This document shows positions 1 to 8,172 of a stretch of DNA of 32,886 bases, piece by piece. The notes under the pieces were generated by a model. The model ran no database searches. It saw nothing but the letters and a program-made list of their open reading frames with translations, and was not told the DNA's origin. Position 1 is the first letter of the stretch, and every line of letters begins with the position of its first letter. The translations under genes and the position numbers were made by a program. This stretch comes from Oscillospiraceae bacterium (GTDB lineage Bacteria > Bacillota > Clostridia > Oscillospirales > Oscillospiraceae), in NCBI GenBank assembly GCA_022792495.1, contig JAAWBD010000047.1:1-32886 (forward strand), read 5' to 3'.

Positions 1-693
1 GAGCTGGGCCGCCCGCTCAAAGCGCATCTCCTCCGCCGCCAGCTCCATCTCGGCGGTGAGCTCGGCCTTGACCTCCTTGAATTGGCCCTCCAGCAGGCGG
101 ATGGCCTGATCCATGGCCTCCCTATGGCGCTCCGGCTCCATATCGGGACGGCAGTAGCCGTCGCAGAGACCCATGTGGTAGTTGAGACAGGGCCGCTCCT
201 TGCCCACGTCCCGGGGAAACTTTTTCCGGCAGGAGGGCAGCTTTAGGGCGGAGCGGAGGGCCTCCACGATATCCCAGGTGGCGGAGCGGCTCCCGTAGGG
301 GCCGAAGTACCGTGCCCCATCCTCGGCGGCCTTGTTGGCCAGGGAGAACCGGGGGTAGTCGGCCTTCACGTCCAGGCGGATATAGGGATAGCCCTTGTCG
401 TCCTTCAGCAGGATGTTATAGTGGGGCTGGTGCCGCTTGATAAGGGAGTTTTCCAACACCAGGGCCTCGAACTCACTGTCAGCCACGATCACGTCGAAGT
501 GGTCGATGGAGTGTACCATGGCCCGGGTCTTTTCCGTATGGGAGGCAAGGTTGGCAAAATACTGGGAGACCCGGTTTTTCAGGGCCTTGGCCTTGCCCAC
601 ATAGATGACCTCGTTATGCTTGTCCTGCATAATGTAGACGCCCGGCTTCAGGGGCAGGGCGTGGGCTTTCTCTTTCAGTTCTTCGAAGGTCAT
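1..693 (-). CDS. uvrC: UvrABC excinuclease subunit C, N-terminal part (runs off the window)
   Basis: UvrC makes both incisions around DNA lesions in nucleotide excision repair, working with UvrA and UvrB in the cytoplasm. The 231 codons present cover the GIY-YIG endonuclease domain that makes the 3' cut: GVY at residues 18-20, YVG at 31-33, and the expected catalytic Arg41 in LKNRVSQYF. The ENSLIKRHQPHYN segment typical of UvrC follows. The last residues visible (about 210-231, rich in Glu and ending RFERAAQL) are the start of the UVR motif that binds UvrB. The RNase H-like nuclease and the helix-hairpin-helix domains lie beyond position 1. The ATG at 693 has an AAAGGAGG ribosome site about 8 bases upstream. 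It follows the 732-1235 gene by under 40 bases in the same direction, so the two are probably cotranscribed. The family call is very secure. Confidence 0.96.
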   Translation of the reverse strand, partial: MTFEELKEKAHALPLKPGVYIMQDKHNEVIYVGKAKALKNRVSQYFANLASHTEKTRAMVHSIDHFDVIVADSEFEALVLENSLIKRHQPHYNILLKDDKGYPYIRLDVKADYPRFSLANKAAEDGARYFGPYGSRSATWDIVEALRSALKLPSCRKKFPRDVGKERPCLNYHMGLCDGYCRPDMEPERHREAMDQAIRLLEGQFKEVKAELTAEMELAAEEMRFERAAQL

Positions 694-731
694 GGACGGA
701 TCCTCCTTTCACTGGATATATAGGGCAGGTC

Positions 732-1235
732 TTACTTTTTCTTTCTTGTCTTCAAAATGCTGTCCCATGTCATTTCCTGAAGGCCCCGGCAAAACACGAA
801 GGGTACCCCAGCGACCAATTGCGCTTGTTCCACTGCGGCCCACCAGGGATCCCCCGTAAAGGTCTGGGAGTATCCCCCCACCATGAGCCTTCCGATCAGG
901 ATGGAGGCAATCAGCATAAAACCTAAAACCTTTCCTCTCTTTTTCCATCTTTCCTTTTGTCGCACGATCTGTCCGAAGGAAAAGGCCGCCCCCATATTCT
1001 CCGGGTGGATGGACTCCACCAGGGCAAACTCCACCAAACTGAACAGCGCGCCACCGATACAGCCGAAAACAAGAATCGTTATAAAGAGTTGCCATATCTG
1101 CCGGTAAGCAGTATGGTGAAGATAAGTGGTAATACAACCCAGAGTGAGAATGAAGATCCCCGCAGTCAATACCCGTTCCAGGTTGTACAAAAACCTTTCC
1201 ATCCCTTTGGAAATGCTGACAAGGAAACGCTGCAT
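732..1235 (-). CDS. Small integral membrane protein of unknown function
   Basis: I do not recognise this 167-residue protein. It has hydrophobic segments at about residues 23-40, 48-74 and 102-121, with a possible fourth near 137-149. A basic loop (RQKERWKKRGK, about 92-102) and a very basic tail (KTRKKK) should face the cytoplasm. No catalytic motif is visible. The ATG at 1235 is preceded by AGGAGGTG at good spacing, which settles the start. It sits between mutY and uvrC, all on the minus strand, so it may share the mutY promoter by readthrough. The DNA-repair neighbours alone do not justify assigning it a repair function. Confidence 0.75.
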   Translation of the reverse strand: MQRFLVSISKGMERFLYNLERVLTAGIFILTLGCITTYLHHTAYRQIWQLFITILVFGCIGGALFSLVEFALVESIHPENMGAAFSFGQIVRQKERWKKRGKVLGFMLIASILIGRLMVGGYSQTFTGDPWWAAVEQAQLVAGVPFVFCRGLQEMTWDSILKTRKKK

Positions 1236-1299
1236 GGGGCACCTCCTTTTTCAATGGTACATTTTTTGTGCCCAGGTTGGTTTCAGAGTTTTTCTCCAT

Positions 1300-1545
1300 T
1301 CAGCTCCAGAGGTTCTCATAACCCAAGCCTTCATAAATCTCCCGTATGCTGTCATTGAAGCACCAGACGGCAGGTCTCAGTCCCTCCACTCTCACACCAC
1401 CCAGGCGGCGGGAGTTACAACGAATGTGCCGAAGGTTACGAGGTTGTCAGCGGCAGCGGCGCAAGAGGGATGGCAGATCAACCTGAGGGAGCCGCCGGTC
1501 AAAGGGACAATTTCTGTTCAAAAAAATCCGAACTTCGCAGAATAA
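1300..1545 (-). pseudogene. Decayed 3' end of a secreted-protein gene with a GVRPALW-type C-terminus (DUF6273-like)
   Basis: This 313-base gap between mutY and the 732-1235 gene holds no intact gene. On the minus strand, one frame ends at a TGA (1300-1302) and reads GLRPAVWCFNDSIREIYEG then LGYENLWS. Just upstream a second frame reads DNLVTFGTFVVTPAAWVV. Joining the frames near position 1395 gives an arrangement like the end of clostridial DUF6273/SUMF-like proteins, whose C-termini read ...GVRPALW.... There is no start codon with a ribosome site and no long open frame, so I read it as a frameshifted, truncated remnant. The frames are seen directly. The family assignment is by memory of the motif and is uncertain. 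Confidence 0.4.
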
Positions 1546-1548
1546 AAT

Positions 1549-2571
1549 TCAAGGCAGAACCTCCTCCACGATGTGGATAAAAGGGGCGAAGGCGCTGGGG
1601 AGCGGGTAGACCTTCTCCCACTCCTCCCGATCCGCCCAAACCCAGCCGGGGGGTAGCTCCTCCCCCTCTGTCCGGACAGTGTAGGCCGCCATATGCCATT
1701 CCTTGTGGGTAAAGATGTGCTTCCCCGTTCCGGCAAACTCCACCTTCCCCTTTACCGGACAGGACCAGGGGGAGAGCTCGTTGGGATACTCCCACAGCCC
1801 TGCCAGCAGCCCCCGGGCAGGGCGGCGGCGGAGAGCCACCTTCCCCTCCCTAAATATTATGTAAACTATTCTTTCCTCGATCCTCCGCTCCTTTTTAGGC
1901 GCCTTTACAGGCAGCTCCCGGGCTGTATCCCGCAGATGGCCCAGGCAAAACTCCCGGGCGGGACATTTTTCACACAGGGGCGCCCCGTTGGGCAGACAGA
2001 CCGTAGCCCCCAGATCCATCATGGCCTGGTTGAAATCTCCGGGCATGTCCCAGGGGATGACCTTCTCCAGAGCGGCGCGGATCTCCTCCTTCACCTGGGG
2101 TCGGGTCACCTCCCGGTGGTCATCGGTGAGGCGGCTCACCACCCGGAGCACATTCCCATCCACCGCCGGCACAGGAAGGCCGAAGGCGATGGAGGCGATG
2201 GCACCGGCGGTATACTCCCCCACCCCGGCCAGGGAGCGGATGTCCTCATAGCGGGAGGGAAACTCCCCACCAAAGTCCTCCATCACCTGCCGGGCGGCCT
2301 TCTGGAGGTTTCGGGCGCGGCTATAGTAGCCCAGCCCTTGCCACAGCTTCATCAGCCGGTCCTCCCCGCACTCCGCCAGGGCCTCCACCGTGGGAAGCTC
2401 CCCCATAAAACGGCGGTAGTAGTCCAGCACCGCCGCCACCCTCGTCTGTTGGAGCATGATTTCGGAGACCCACACGTGGTAGGGGGTGGGGTCGCTGCGC
2501 CAGGGCAGGGTACGCCCCTCCTCCCGGAACCAGAGGAGCAGCGGAAGAGGCAGTTTTTTCAATTGTTCCAC
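1549..2571 (-). CDS. mutY: A/G-specific adenine DNA glycosylase MutY
   Basis: MutY removes adenine mispaired with 8-oxoguanine and so prevents G:C to T:A mutations. The 340-residue length is normal. Visible features: catalytic Glu37 in SEIMLQQTR, the helix-hairpin-helix around 114-131 (LAGVGEYTAGAIASIAFG), and catalytic Asp138 in AVDGNVLR. Four cysteines of the [4Fe-4S] cluster are at 192, 200, 203 and 209. The first spacing is seven residues rather than the six of E. coli; I recall the same spacing in other clostridial MutY. The C-terminal third (about 230-340) is the NUDIX-like domain that recognises 8-oxoG. The start codon is GTG at 2569-2571, supported by GGAGGAAGCC directly before it. 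A SigA-type promoter lies at 2621-2649. Confidence 0.96.
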   Translation of the reverse strand: MEQLKKLPLPLLLWFREEGRTLPWRSDPTPYHVWVSEIMLQQTRVAAVLDYYRRFMGELPTVEALAECGEDRLMKLWQGLGYYSRARNLQKAARQVMEDFGGEFPSRYEDIRSLAGVGEYTAGAIASIAFGLPVPAVDGNVLRVVSRLTDDHREVTRPQVKEEIRAALEKVIPWDMPGDFNQAMMDLGATVCLPNGAPLCEKCPAREFCLGHLRDTARELPVKAPKKERRIEERIVYIIFREGKVALRRRPARGLLAGLWEYPNELSPWSCPVKGKVEFAGTGKHIFTHKEWHMAAYTVRTEGEELPPGWVWADREEWEKVYPLPSAFAPFIHIVEEVLP

Positions 2572-2620
2572 GGCTTCCTCCCCCTTTCAGTCTGTCGTTT
2601 TCATCATATTAATCAGAATT

Positions 2621-2649
2621 ATTATAGCCGTTTTGGGGCGGGATTTCAA
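2621..2649 (-). promoter_or_regulatory. SigA-type promoter of mutY
   Basis: Read on the minus strand: -35 TTGAAA (2644-2649), a 17-base spacer, and -10 TATAAT (2621-2626). Transcription should begin near 2614, about 40 bases before the GTG of mutY. It lies just past the terminator of the upstream surface-protein gene, so mutY is an independent unit. Confidence 0.75.
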
Positions 2650-2671
2650 CGGCAAGACGGCCCTCGACGCA

Positions 2672-2703
2672 GAAAAGGAGCGGCCGGAGATCCGGCCGCT
2701 CCT
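2672..2703 (-). terminator. Intrinsic terminator of the SLH surface-protein gene
   Basis: Perfect inverted repeat AGGAGCGGCCGGA / TCCGGCCGCTCCT (2676-2688 with 2691-2703). On the minus strand it is followed by TTTTCT. It starts 10 bases past the stop codon of the SLH gene. Confidence 0.85.
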
Positions 2704-2713
2704 CTGTTTCCTA

Positions 2714-5700
2714 TTAAACCGCAGTCTCAAAGGTCTCGCAGAAATTTTTCAGCATCTCTGCGACCTCGGCCCGGGTGGCGTTCCCCTTGGGATCCAGCAG
2801 ATCGCCGCTCTTACCCCGGAGCACCTTGGCCCCAACGGCCCAGGTCATACCCTTCTTGGCCCAGCCGGCCACCAAGGTCTTATCATTGTAGATCTCCATG
2901 CTGCCCGCCAGAGCCTCGTCATAGCCCTTGAAGGCGGCATAGCGGCTCAGGATGGTAGCCATCTCCTCCCGGGTGATGGCCTTCATGGGCCGGAAGGATC
3001 CATCCCCGTAGCCCATCACGATGCCGTTGGCGGCGGCCCAATCCACCGCGTTGGTGTACCAGACCCCCTTGGGCACGTCGGAGAAGGCGGAGGCGGCGGA
3101 GGCGGCGGGCTCCCCCTCCATCCGGTACAGAACGGTGACAATCATGGCCCGGTTGGTGGGCAGATCAGGATCAAAAATAGCCTCCTTGGTGCCCTTCATC
3201 ATCTCCCGGTCGTAGGCAAAGCGGACGGCATCATAGAACCAGTCCTTCTCGCTCACATCCAGGAAAGGCAGGGGCTGAGCCAGGGGCACCTCGTTCTCCT
3301 CCAGTTCCTCCTCAACAGGCTCGGCGGAGGTTCCCGTTCCACCGGAGGAAGCTCCGCCAGAGCTGCCGCCGGAAGAGCCTCCCCCGCCAGAGGAGCCACC
3401 GCCACTGGAGCCGCCGCCCGAGGGAGCAGTGGTGTTGGTCACGGTGACCACGCAGAGCGCGGTCACTCCGTTCACCTCAGCGGTAATATTGGCACTGCCT
3501 ACGCCCACAGGGGTGACCACGCCGCCGGCCACAGTAGCCACCGCCTCATCATCGGAGGCCCAGGTGACCTCCCCCTCGGCGGTGGTGTCCGCCGTCAGGG
3601 TGACAGGTCTGCTGACCGTATACCCCACCGTCATAGCCAGAGCCGTCTGGCTCAGGGTCAGGGAGGTGGAAACTCCGTAAGTTCCATCCTCATTCTCCAC
3701 GGGCACAAAGCCCTCGGCACAGAAACGCTTCTCCACAGGAAGCTCAAAGCTGCCGCCGGAGACCAGGATCTCTCCCGCCTTCTCCCCGTCCTGTCCAAGG
3801 CTCAGCTGCTCATAGGTGGCCTCTCCCACCGTCAGGGCGCGGAAATCTCCGCCCTTGATCTGGATCTTGGTCTCGCTGTCCCCGTTGTCATACCTTACAG
3901 CCTGGATCTGTCCAGTGATCACCACATCGCCGTCAATGGTGGTCACAGAGTCATAGGCGTTTCCGCCGTCCGTATAAGAGTAAGCCACGATGGGCAGCAG
4001 GCCCTCAATCTCACCGCCGGTAATGGTGGCTGTTGCCCAGTTCTGGATCCCGGCCCAGGCCCTGGGAGACTCCCCGTGAGCCTGGGAGGTCACTTGGATC
4101 TTCCCCCCCGTCATGGTCAGCTCACTGTTGTCATCCATCTTGACCACGATACCCCAGCTGCTGGAAATCAAGCCTCCCTCCAGAAGCATGGAGGCCTTCC
4201 CCGCTCCGTTTCCCTTGTTGTTGATCACGGAGGGAGCGTTGCTCCGCCCACACTGGGAATAGATATGGCCTCCCTCCACCGCCAGGGCTCCGGTGTTCAT
4301 GATGATATAATTGTGTCCCTTGTGATCGGTGATCCCTGTCTCATCCCGGGTGATCCTGCCTCCGGGCATCCCGTCCTCCCGGAGAGCTCCGCTGTCCCGG
4401 ATGGTAAGAGTACCGTTGTTGGTCACCACATTTCCAGGGGCCGCAAGCTTCCCGTTCAAGGTCTGGCCATTCAGATCCAGGGTGATCCTCTGCTCCTCCG
4501 CCACAGTGATATTTTCAGTGGTGCCCCGCAGCAGGGTGATGGTGGTCTCCTCGCTCCCCGCCCCGTCAATGGCGGCCTGGAGGGTGAGGTAGAGCCTGGC
4601 CTCGTCCCCCTCCCCCGCCTGGGCTACCATAACATCGCTGGTCTCCAGCTTGCCAAAAGTCCTGCTGTCAATGTCATATTCAGTATAGTAGCTGCTGACG
4701 ATCACCCTGGGCTCTTCCCCCTCGGCGGGAACATACTCCACATCGTCCGGGTTGTGATGGCTGCCGCTTCGGGAGCTGTCCTCGGCGCGGGCCTCCCTGG
4801 GGTCGCTGTCCTTATACTGGTAGTAGCTTTCCCGAATGTCAAAAACACCCTGCTTGGAGGAATCAAATTCCAACGCCCACAGGCAGTTCACAAAGGCGTT
4901 CCTCTCAAAAACCAGCCGGTCGGCGATCCCGGGGAAGGAGTTATCCACCCCCAGGGCCCGGTTGGCATTCATGAAGAGATTGCCGGTGACGACGATACTC
5001 CCCGTCTCCTCTGTGGCCGTCAGGCCGATCACGCTGGTGCGGCTGTCTCCATAGGCCTCCGACTCCAGGTTAAAGTCATTGTCCCGGATCTCGCTGTTGT
5101 CGCCCGGGCCGGCCAGGGCGACCCGGGAGTGGGCCTCCACCCTGTTGCCCACAAAGATCACAGGGGCATTGGGCTTAAAGCCCTCGGTCATGACCAGATT
5201 GCCCACACTGATCACACCGCCAGCCATGGTGAAGTCACAGCCGGTCACGGTGAGCCTGACCTCTCTGTCCTCTCCGGCGCTGTGATAGATATACCAGCTG
5301 TTGGCCGTAGCCCTCAGCTCCAGATCCCGCACTGTAGCGCTGCCCTTGGTAAAGCTGAACAGGCCCTTACCCCCGCTGATCACAGGCTTGGTTCCGTCTG
5401 CCTTGGCCCGGCCCTCAATGGTGATATCCTTGCCGGGATTGACAGCGCCCTCCAGGGTCACATCCTTCAGCACCGTCACCGTCTGGCCCTCTTCGGCCTC
5501 TCTGATCGCCTGGGCCAGGTCGTCGTACGCTGTATCCCCCACAAGGGCAACCGGAGTTTCCTCCCGGGGCTCCAGCAGGGGTTCAGGCTCCTGAGGAGTC
5601 GGTTCTCCGCTCTCCTCCACAGGCGTCTCCGTCTCAGCCGCCGGGGGCTCCGCAGTCTCCGTATCGGCGGGGGACTCCCCGGGAGCTTCCGCCTCTTCCG

Positions 5701-5848
5701 CCTCCTCCGCGTCAGGGGCCGCCGGTGTCTCGATGGTCTCCTCCAGGGGGACGTCCGACAAAGTCAAAGTTTCCTGAGCGAATACCGCTGTGGGTAACAG
5801 ACTGAGCAGCATACAGGCTGTCAGCAGAATCGCAGTCAACTTCTTCAT
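2714..5848 (-). CDS. Secreted SLH-domain surface protein with beta-helix and Ig-like domains
   Basis: This 1044-residue cell-surface protein begins with a signal peptide (MKKLTAILLTACMLLSL, predicted cleavage after AVFA near residue 24). A Glu/Pro/Thr-rich stretch follows (to about 100), then a long region of repeated short strands (about 105-725) typical of right-handed parallel beta-helix proteins. A BIG_2-type Ig-like domain (about 735-805) comes next, then a Gly/Ser linker (about 810-840), then three S-layer homology repeats (about 861-912, 921-975, 982-1040). The first two repeats show FLDV..WFYDAV and FSDVP..WYTNAV; the third is more divergent. SLH repeats usually bind pyruvylated wall polymer, so the protein is probably wall-anchored at its C-terminus. 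Its ligand is unknown. The start at 5848 is chosen over an earlier in-frame ATG because AAAGGAG precedes it and the signal peptide begins there. The leader upstream is unusually structured. Confidence 0.9.
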   Translation of the reverse strand: MKKLTAILLTACMLLSLLPTAVFAQETLTLSDVPLEETIETPAAPDAEEAEEAEAPGESPADTETAEPPAAETETPVEESGEPTPQEPEPLLEPREETPVALVGDTAYDDLAQAIREAEEGQTVTVLKDVTLEGAVNPGKDITIEGRAKADGTKPVISGGKGLFSFTKGSATVRDLELRATANSWYIYHSAGEDREVRLTVTGCDFTMAGGVISVGNLVMTEGFKPNAPVIFVGNRVEAHSRVALAGPGDNSEIRDNDFNLESEAYGDSRTSVIGLTATEETGSIVVTGNLFMNANRALGVDNSFPGIADRLVFERNAFVNCLWALEFDSSKQGVFDIRESYYQYKDSDPREARAEDSSRSGSHHNPDDVEYVPAEGEEPRVIVSSYYTEYDIDSRTFGKLETSDVMVAQAGEGDEARLYLTLQAAIDGAGSEETTITLLRGTTENITVAEEQRITLDLNGQTLNGKLAAPGNVVTNNGTLTIRDSGALREDGMPGGRITRDETGITDHKGHNYIIMNTGALAVEGGHIYSQCGRSNAPSVINNKGNGAGKASMLLEGGLISSSWGIVVKMDDNSELTMTGGKIQVTSQAHGESPRAWAGIQNWATATITGGEIEGLLPIVAYSYTDGGNAYDSVTTIDGDVVITGQIQAVRYDNGDSETKIQIKGGDFRALTVGEATYEQLSLGQDGEKAGEILVSGGSFELPVEKRFCAEGFVPVENEDGTYGVSTSLTLSQTALAMTVGYTVSRPVTLTADTTAEGEVTWASDDEAVATVAGGVVTPVGVGSANITAEVNGVTALCVVTVTNTTAPSGGGSSGGGSSGGGGSSGGSSGGASSGGTGTSAEPVEEELEENEVPLAQPLPFLDVSEKDWFYDAVRFAYDREMMKGTKEAIFDPDLPTNRAMIVTVLYRMEGEPAASAASAFSDVPKGVWYTNAVDWAAANGIVMGYGDGSFRPMKAITREEMATILSRYAAFKGYDEALAGSMEIYNDKTLVAGWAKKGMTWAVGAKVLRGKSGDLLDPKGNATRAEVAEMLKNFCETFETAV

Positions 5849-5882
5849 GGTGCAAGTTCTCCTTTCTAACCAGTCCATCTTC

Positions 5883-5991
5883 TGTTGGGCTGGGGCAAAA
5901 AAATATTGCCCCCAGGGCTCCATAGAATAAAGCCTATTGTTGGGCCCCCGGCCCAACACAAAAGGGATATCCCTTTTGGCCCGCAGGCTTT
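5883..5991 (-). promoter_or_regulatory. Structured leader or intergenic RNA element upstream of the SLH gene
   Basis: On the minus strand this segment can fold into a three-way junction. The closing stem is AAAGCCT/AGGCTTT (5985-5991 with 5929-5935). One arm is the perfect palindrome AAAAGGGATATCCCTTTT (5960-5977). The other arm is TGTTGGGCC/GGCCCAACA (5938-5958, loop of three). A separate downstream hairpin, CTGGGGGCAA/TTGCCCCAG with one bulge and an A/T loop, lies at 5890-5915. A second copy of the 8-mer TGTTGGGC (plus strand 5883-5890) means the first arm has an alternative distal partner, so two exclusive folds are possible. I cannot match it to a known riboswitch class. It could also be a decayed palindromic repeat or a terminator for the upstream gene. 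Confidence 0.4.
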
Positions 5992-6045
5992 TTAGGGCGG
6001 ATCGGGAATCCTCCAGACCCGTTCTATGAAATTTAGATTTTTCTT

Positions 6046-6462
6046 TTACCCTTGCCCCATAGCGCTGTCCATCAGCAGGATCAGCTCCAGTACGCTGCGG
6101 AAGCTCTCCTCCCGCTCGCCCTCCAGCCAGGATACGGAACCCTGCCAGCTGGCGTTCTGCCGAAAGAGGATCCGCACCCCAAAGGTGGCCAGCCGCCCCT
6201 TTCGCTCCGCTCCAGCGGAAATCTTTCCTCCGCTCAGCCCCGGGCTCTGGTCGGTGAAGGCCCTGTTCAGGGTGAAGGATTGGGGAAAGCTCATCCCATC
6301 CAACAGCTCCTGCAGCTTCACCAGCAGCTGGCTCAGGCTCTGGAAGGGAATCCCTTCGGAACAGGCAGGGTTATAAAACCGTCCCACAGGGACGCCGTTA
6401 TCATATTCATCCACGCAGATCGTGGTGGTTCGATATTCGTTTCCCCGCAATCTCTCGCCCAT
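6046..6462 (-). CDS. Conserved-looking cytoplasmic protein of unknown function
   Basis: A 138-residue soluble protein without signal peptide or membrane segments; I do not recognise its family. The N-terminal part (YRTTTICVDEYDNGVPVGRF, residues 10-29) looks like beta strands. It is followed by a helix around 42-56 (SLSQLLVKLQELLDG) and a C-terminal strand-helix pair ending SVLELILLMDSAM. The pattern suggests a small alpha/beta domain. The ATG at 6462 has GGAGGG at good spacing. It lies upstream of the SLH gene with the structured element between them, and downstream of pilT across a 181-base gap holding a likely promoter. Readthrough into the SLH gene is possible but unproven. Confidence 0.65.
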   Translation of the reverse strand: MGERLRGNEYRTTTICVDEYDNGVPVGRFYNPACSEGIPFQSLSQLLVKLQELLDGMSFPQSFTLNRAFTDQSPGLSGGKISAGAERKGRLATFGVRILFRQNASWQGSVSWLEGEREESFRSVLELILLMDSAMGQG

Positions 6463-6513
6463 TCCTGTCCCTCCTTCCTGTTCGCCCTTCGCCTCTCTCA
6501 GCTTACTGGGGTC

Positions 6514-6546
6514 ATTATAGCATGGTCTGGTTACAAAACCGGTTAC
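6514..6546 (-). promoter_or_regulatory. Extended -10 promoter with adjacent direct repeats
   Basis: On the minus strand an extended -10 element, TGCTATAAT (6514-6522), lies about 50 bases before the 6046-6462 gene. No good -35 is present. Two GTAACC copies (6541-6546 and 6529-6534), 12 bases apart, occupy the -35 region and could be an activator or repressor site. Confidence 0.45.
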
Positions 6547-6643
6547 ATTTCCCTATTTCTCTTTCATTTTATTTTGGCAAGATGCATAAATTTTTACCCA
6601 ACTTTTTGTGCATCCTGCTTCGCATCATTGGGAGAGAAGGACT

Positions 6644-7702
6644 TTATCCCAGTCTCCGCTGGAGCTGCTCCGGGTTCTCAGCCCCCGCCAGGGCGGTGTC
6701 CCGGCTGATCCGTCCCGCCCGGTAAAGCTCCAGAATGGACTGATCCATGGTGATCATCCCCTCCGTAGCCCCGGCGGCGATGGCGGAGTCGATCTGATGA
6801 GTCTTGCTGTCCCGGATCAGGCTGCGGATGGCGCTATTCATCCGCATGACCTCGAAGGCAGGCACCAGCCCCCCGTCCACATCGGGGAGCAGCTGCTGGG
6901 ACACCACCGTCCGCAGCACCATGCTCAGCTGTACCCGCACCTGGCTCTGCTGGGTGCTGGGGAAGCCGTCGATGACCCGGTCGATGGTGTTGGCCGCCCC
7001 CTTGGTGTGAAGGGTCGCCATAAGCAGATGCCCCGTCTCGGCGGCGGTCATAGCGGTGCGGATGGTCTCGTGATCCCGCATCTCCCCCAGCTGGATCACA
7101 TCGGGGGCCTGCCGCAGGCAGGAGCGCAGAGCGGTAAGGTAATCCTGGGTATCAATGGCGATCTCCCGCTGAGAGACGATGCTCCGCTGGTTGCGGTGAA
7201 GGAACTCAATGGGATCCTCCAGGGTGATGATGTGGGCCTCCCTTGTCCGGTTGATCCGATCCACGATACAGGCCTGGGTGGTGGACTTTCCGCTGCCCGC
7301 CGTGCCGGTGACCAGGATCATGCCGTCGGTCTCGTCGGCCAGATCCATCACCATCTGGGGGATCCCCAGCTCCAGATAGTTGGGGATGTTGAAGGCCACC
7401 ACCCGCACCACCGCAGCCATGGATCCCCGCTGGTGGTAGGCATTGACCCGGAACCGGGCCAGCCCGGGCACCGAGAAGGAGAAATCATCATCCCCCTGCC
7501 GCTGGTAATGCTCCATGGGCCGGTTGGCCTGGCCGTAAAGCTGGGAGATGAGCCGGCTGCTCTCCTTGGGCATGAGCCGCTCGGTGCCGATGGACTTCAG
7601 GTGCTTGTCCAGCTTCTCGCACACCGGGCCCCCGGCCACCAGAAAAAGGTCGGAAGCCTTGTCACTCACCGCCCGCTGCAAATACTCCATCAATTCCGCC
7701 AT
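6644..7702 (-). CDS. pilT: Type IV pilus retraction-type ATPase PilT
   Basis: PilT is a cytoplasmic hexameric ATPase that depolymerises type IV pili and powers twitching. The 352-residue length is normal. Visible motifs: Walker A GTAGSGKST (133-141), Asp box ITLEDPIEF (159-167), Walker B region DVIQLGEMRD (201-210), His box GHLLMATLHT (224-233), and AIRSLIRD (291-298), the PilT signature needed for retraction. The N-terminal 100 residues are the PAS-like domain of the family. An AGGAGG site precedes the ATG at 7702. It is the last gene of the pilus operon, 41 bases after the 7744-8172 gene. No PilB-type assembly ATPase is present in the window, so either one is encoded elsewhere or this ATPase serves alone. 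Confidence 0.95.
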   Translation of the reverse strand: MAELMEYLQRAVSDKASDLFLVAGGPVCEKLDKHLKSIGTERLMPKESSRLISQLYGQANRPMEHYQRQGDDDFSFSVPGLARFRVNAYHQRGSMAAVVRVVAFNIPNYLELGIPQMVMDLADETDGMILVTGTAGSGKSTTQACIVDRINRTREAHIITLEDPIEFLHRNQRSIVSQREIAIDTQDYLTALRSCLRQAPDVIQLGEMRDHETIRTAMTAAETGHLLMATLHTKGAANTIDRVIDGFPSTQQSQVRVQLSMVLRTVVSQQLLPDVDGGLVPAFEVMRMNSAIRSLIRDSKTHQIDSAIAAGATEGMITMDQSILELYRAGRISRDTALAGAENPEQLQRRLG

Positions 7703-7743
7703 GGATGGTTCCTCCTATGTATAAGTTGGGTATTCCCTGCCCC

Positions 7744-8172
7744 TTAAAACAGGAACTCTCCGTCCCAGAGCTCCAGACTATCGTCAAATTCCCACTCCCC
7801 GATGGGGGCCGCCTGCCAGCGCAGGATCGTATATTCCGCCCCCTCCAGCCTTACCTCCACTTGGAGCTCCAGCGCTTCGGAGATGGGACAGACGTAGGAA
7901 TAGACCCCCTCGTTCACCGTTACATCCACCTCGGAGATCCCCGCCGGGGTGACCCCGCCCCGCAGCTTGGCCAGGACGGCCTGGGCCTGCCGGTCGGCGG
8001 CGTAATAGTCCTCCACCGCCTGGGCGGAGGCCTGAGCCAGTCTCCCATCCGCCCGGACGGTAGACAGGCTCAGAAGGGCAAAAACGGTAAGGCAAAGCAC
8101 CGCAAACACTGTCAGCAGGGAGATGCCCCCGGTGGCGGGGACAGAAAACCGCTCCCCTCTGTTCTCAGCCAT
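7744..8172 (-). CDS. Single-TM pilus-operon protein (pseudopilin-like), function unknown
   Basis: A 142-residue protein with a hydrophobic segment at about residues 15-38 (TGGISLLTVFAVLCLTVFA) followed by a helix (AQAVEDYYAADRQAQAVLAK) and a beta-rich C-terminal half. This is the layout of a pilin or minor pseudopilin, but there is no canonical G-FTLxE prepilin cleavage motif. I recall similar proteins next to DUF4860 genes in other Clostridia. The start codon overlaps the end of the 8165-8917 gene by 8 bases, and the GGAGG site lies inside that gene, so translation is probably coupled. A minor-pilin or assembly-platform role is inferred from position only. Confidence 0.75.
   Translation of the reverse strand: MAENRGERFSVPATGGISLLTVFAVLCLTVFALLSLSTVRADGRLAQASAQAVEDYYAADRQAQAVLAKLRGGVTPAGISEVDVTVNEGVYSYVCPISEALELQVEVRLEGAEYTILRWQAAPIGEWEFDDSLELWDGEFLF

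Noticed and set aside
709-1299. Alternative minus-strand frame overlapping the small membrane protein
   Set aside because: Its start has no ribosome site and its product lacks membrane or domain features; the 732-1235 frame has both.
1693-2931. Plus-strand open frame opposite mutY
   Set aside because: It is antisense to an intact mutY with all catalytic residues, and the translation is Pro/Arg/His-rich.
2486-5797. Very long plus-strand open frame opposite the SLH gene
   Set aside because: It is antisense to a clear secreted protein, has low-complexity Gly/His/Leu-rich translation, no ribosome site and no domain.
5960-5977. Perfect 18-base palindrome taken as a lone operator
   Set aside because: It fits better as one arm of the larger fold at 5929-5991; a separate operator role cannot be supported.
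5849-6045. c-di-GMP riboswitch (class I or II) in the SLH leader
   Set aside because: Neither class consensus (GCACA...GGCC or the GGAAG/pseudoknot pattern) is present despite the nearby c-di-GMP genes.
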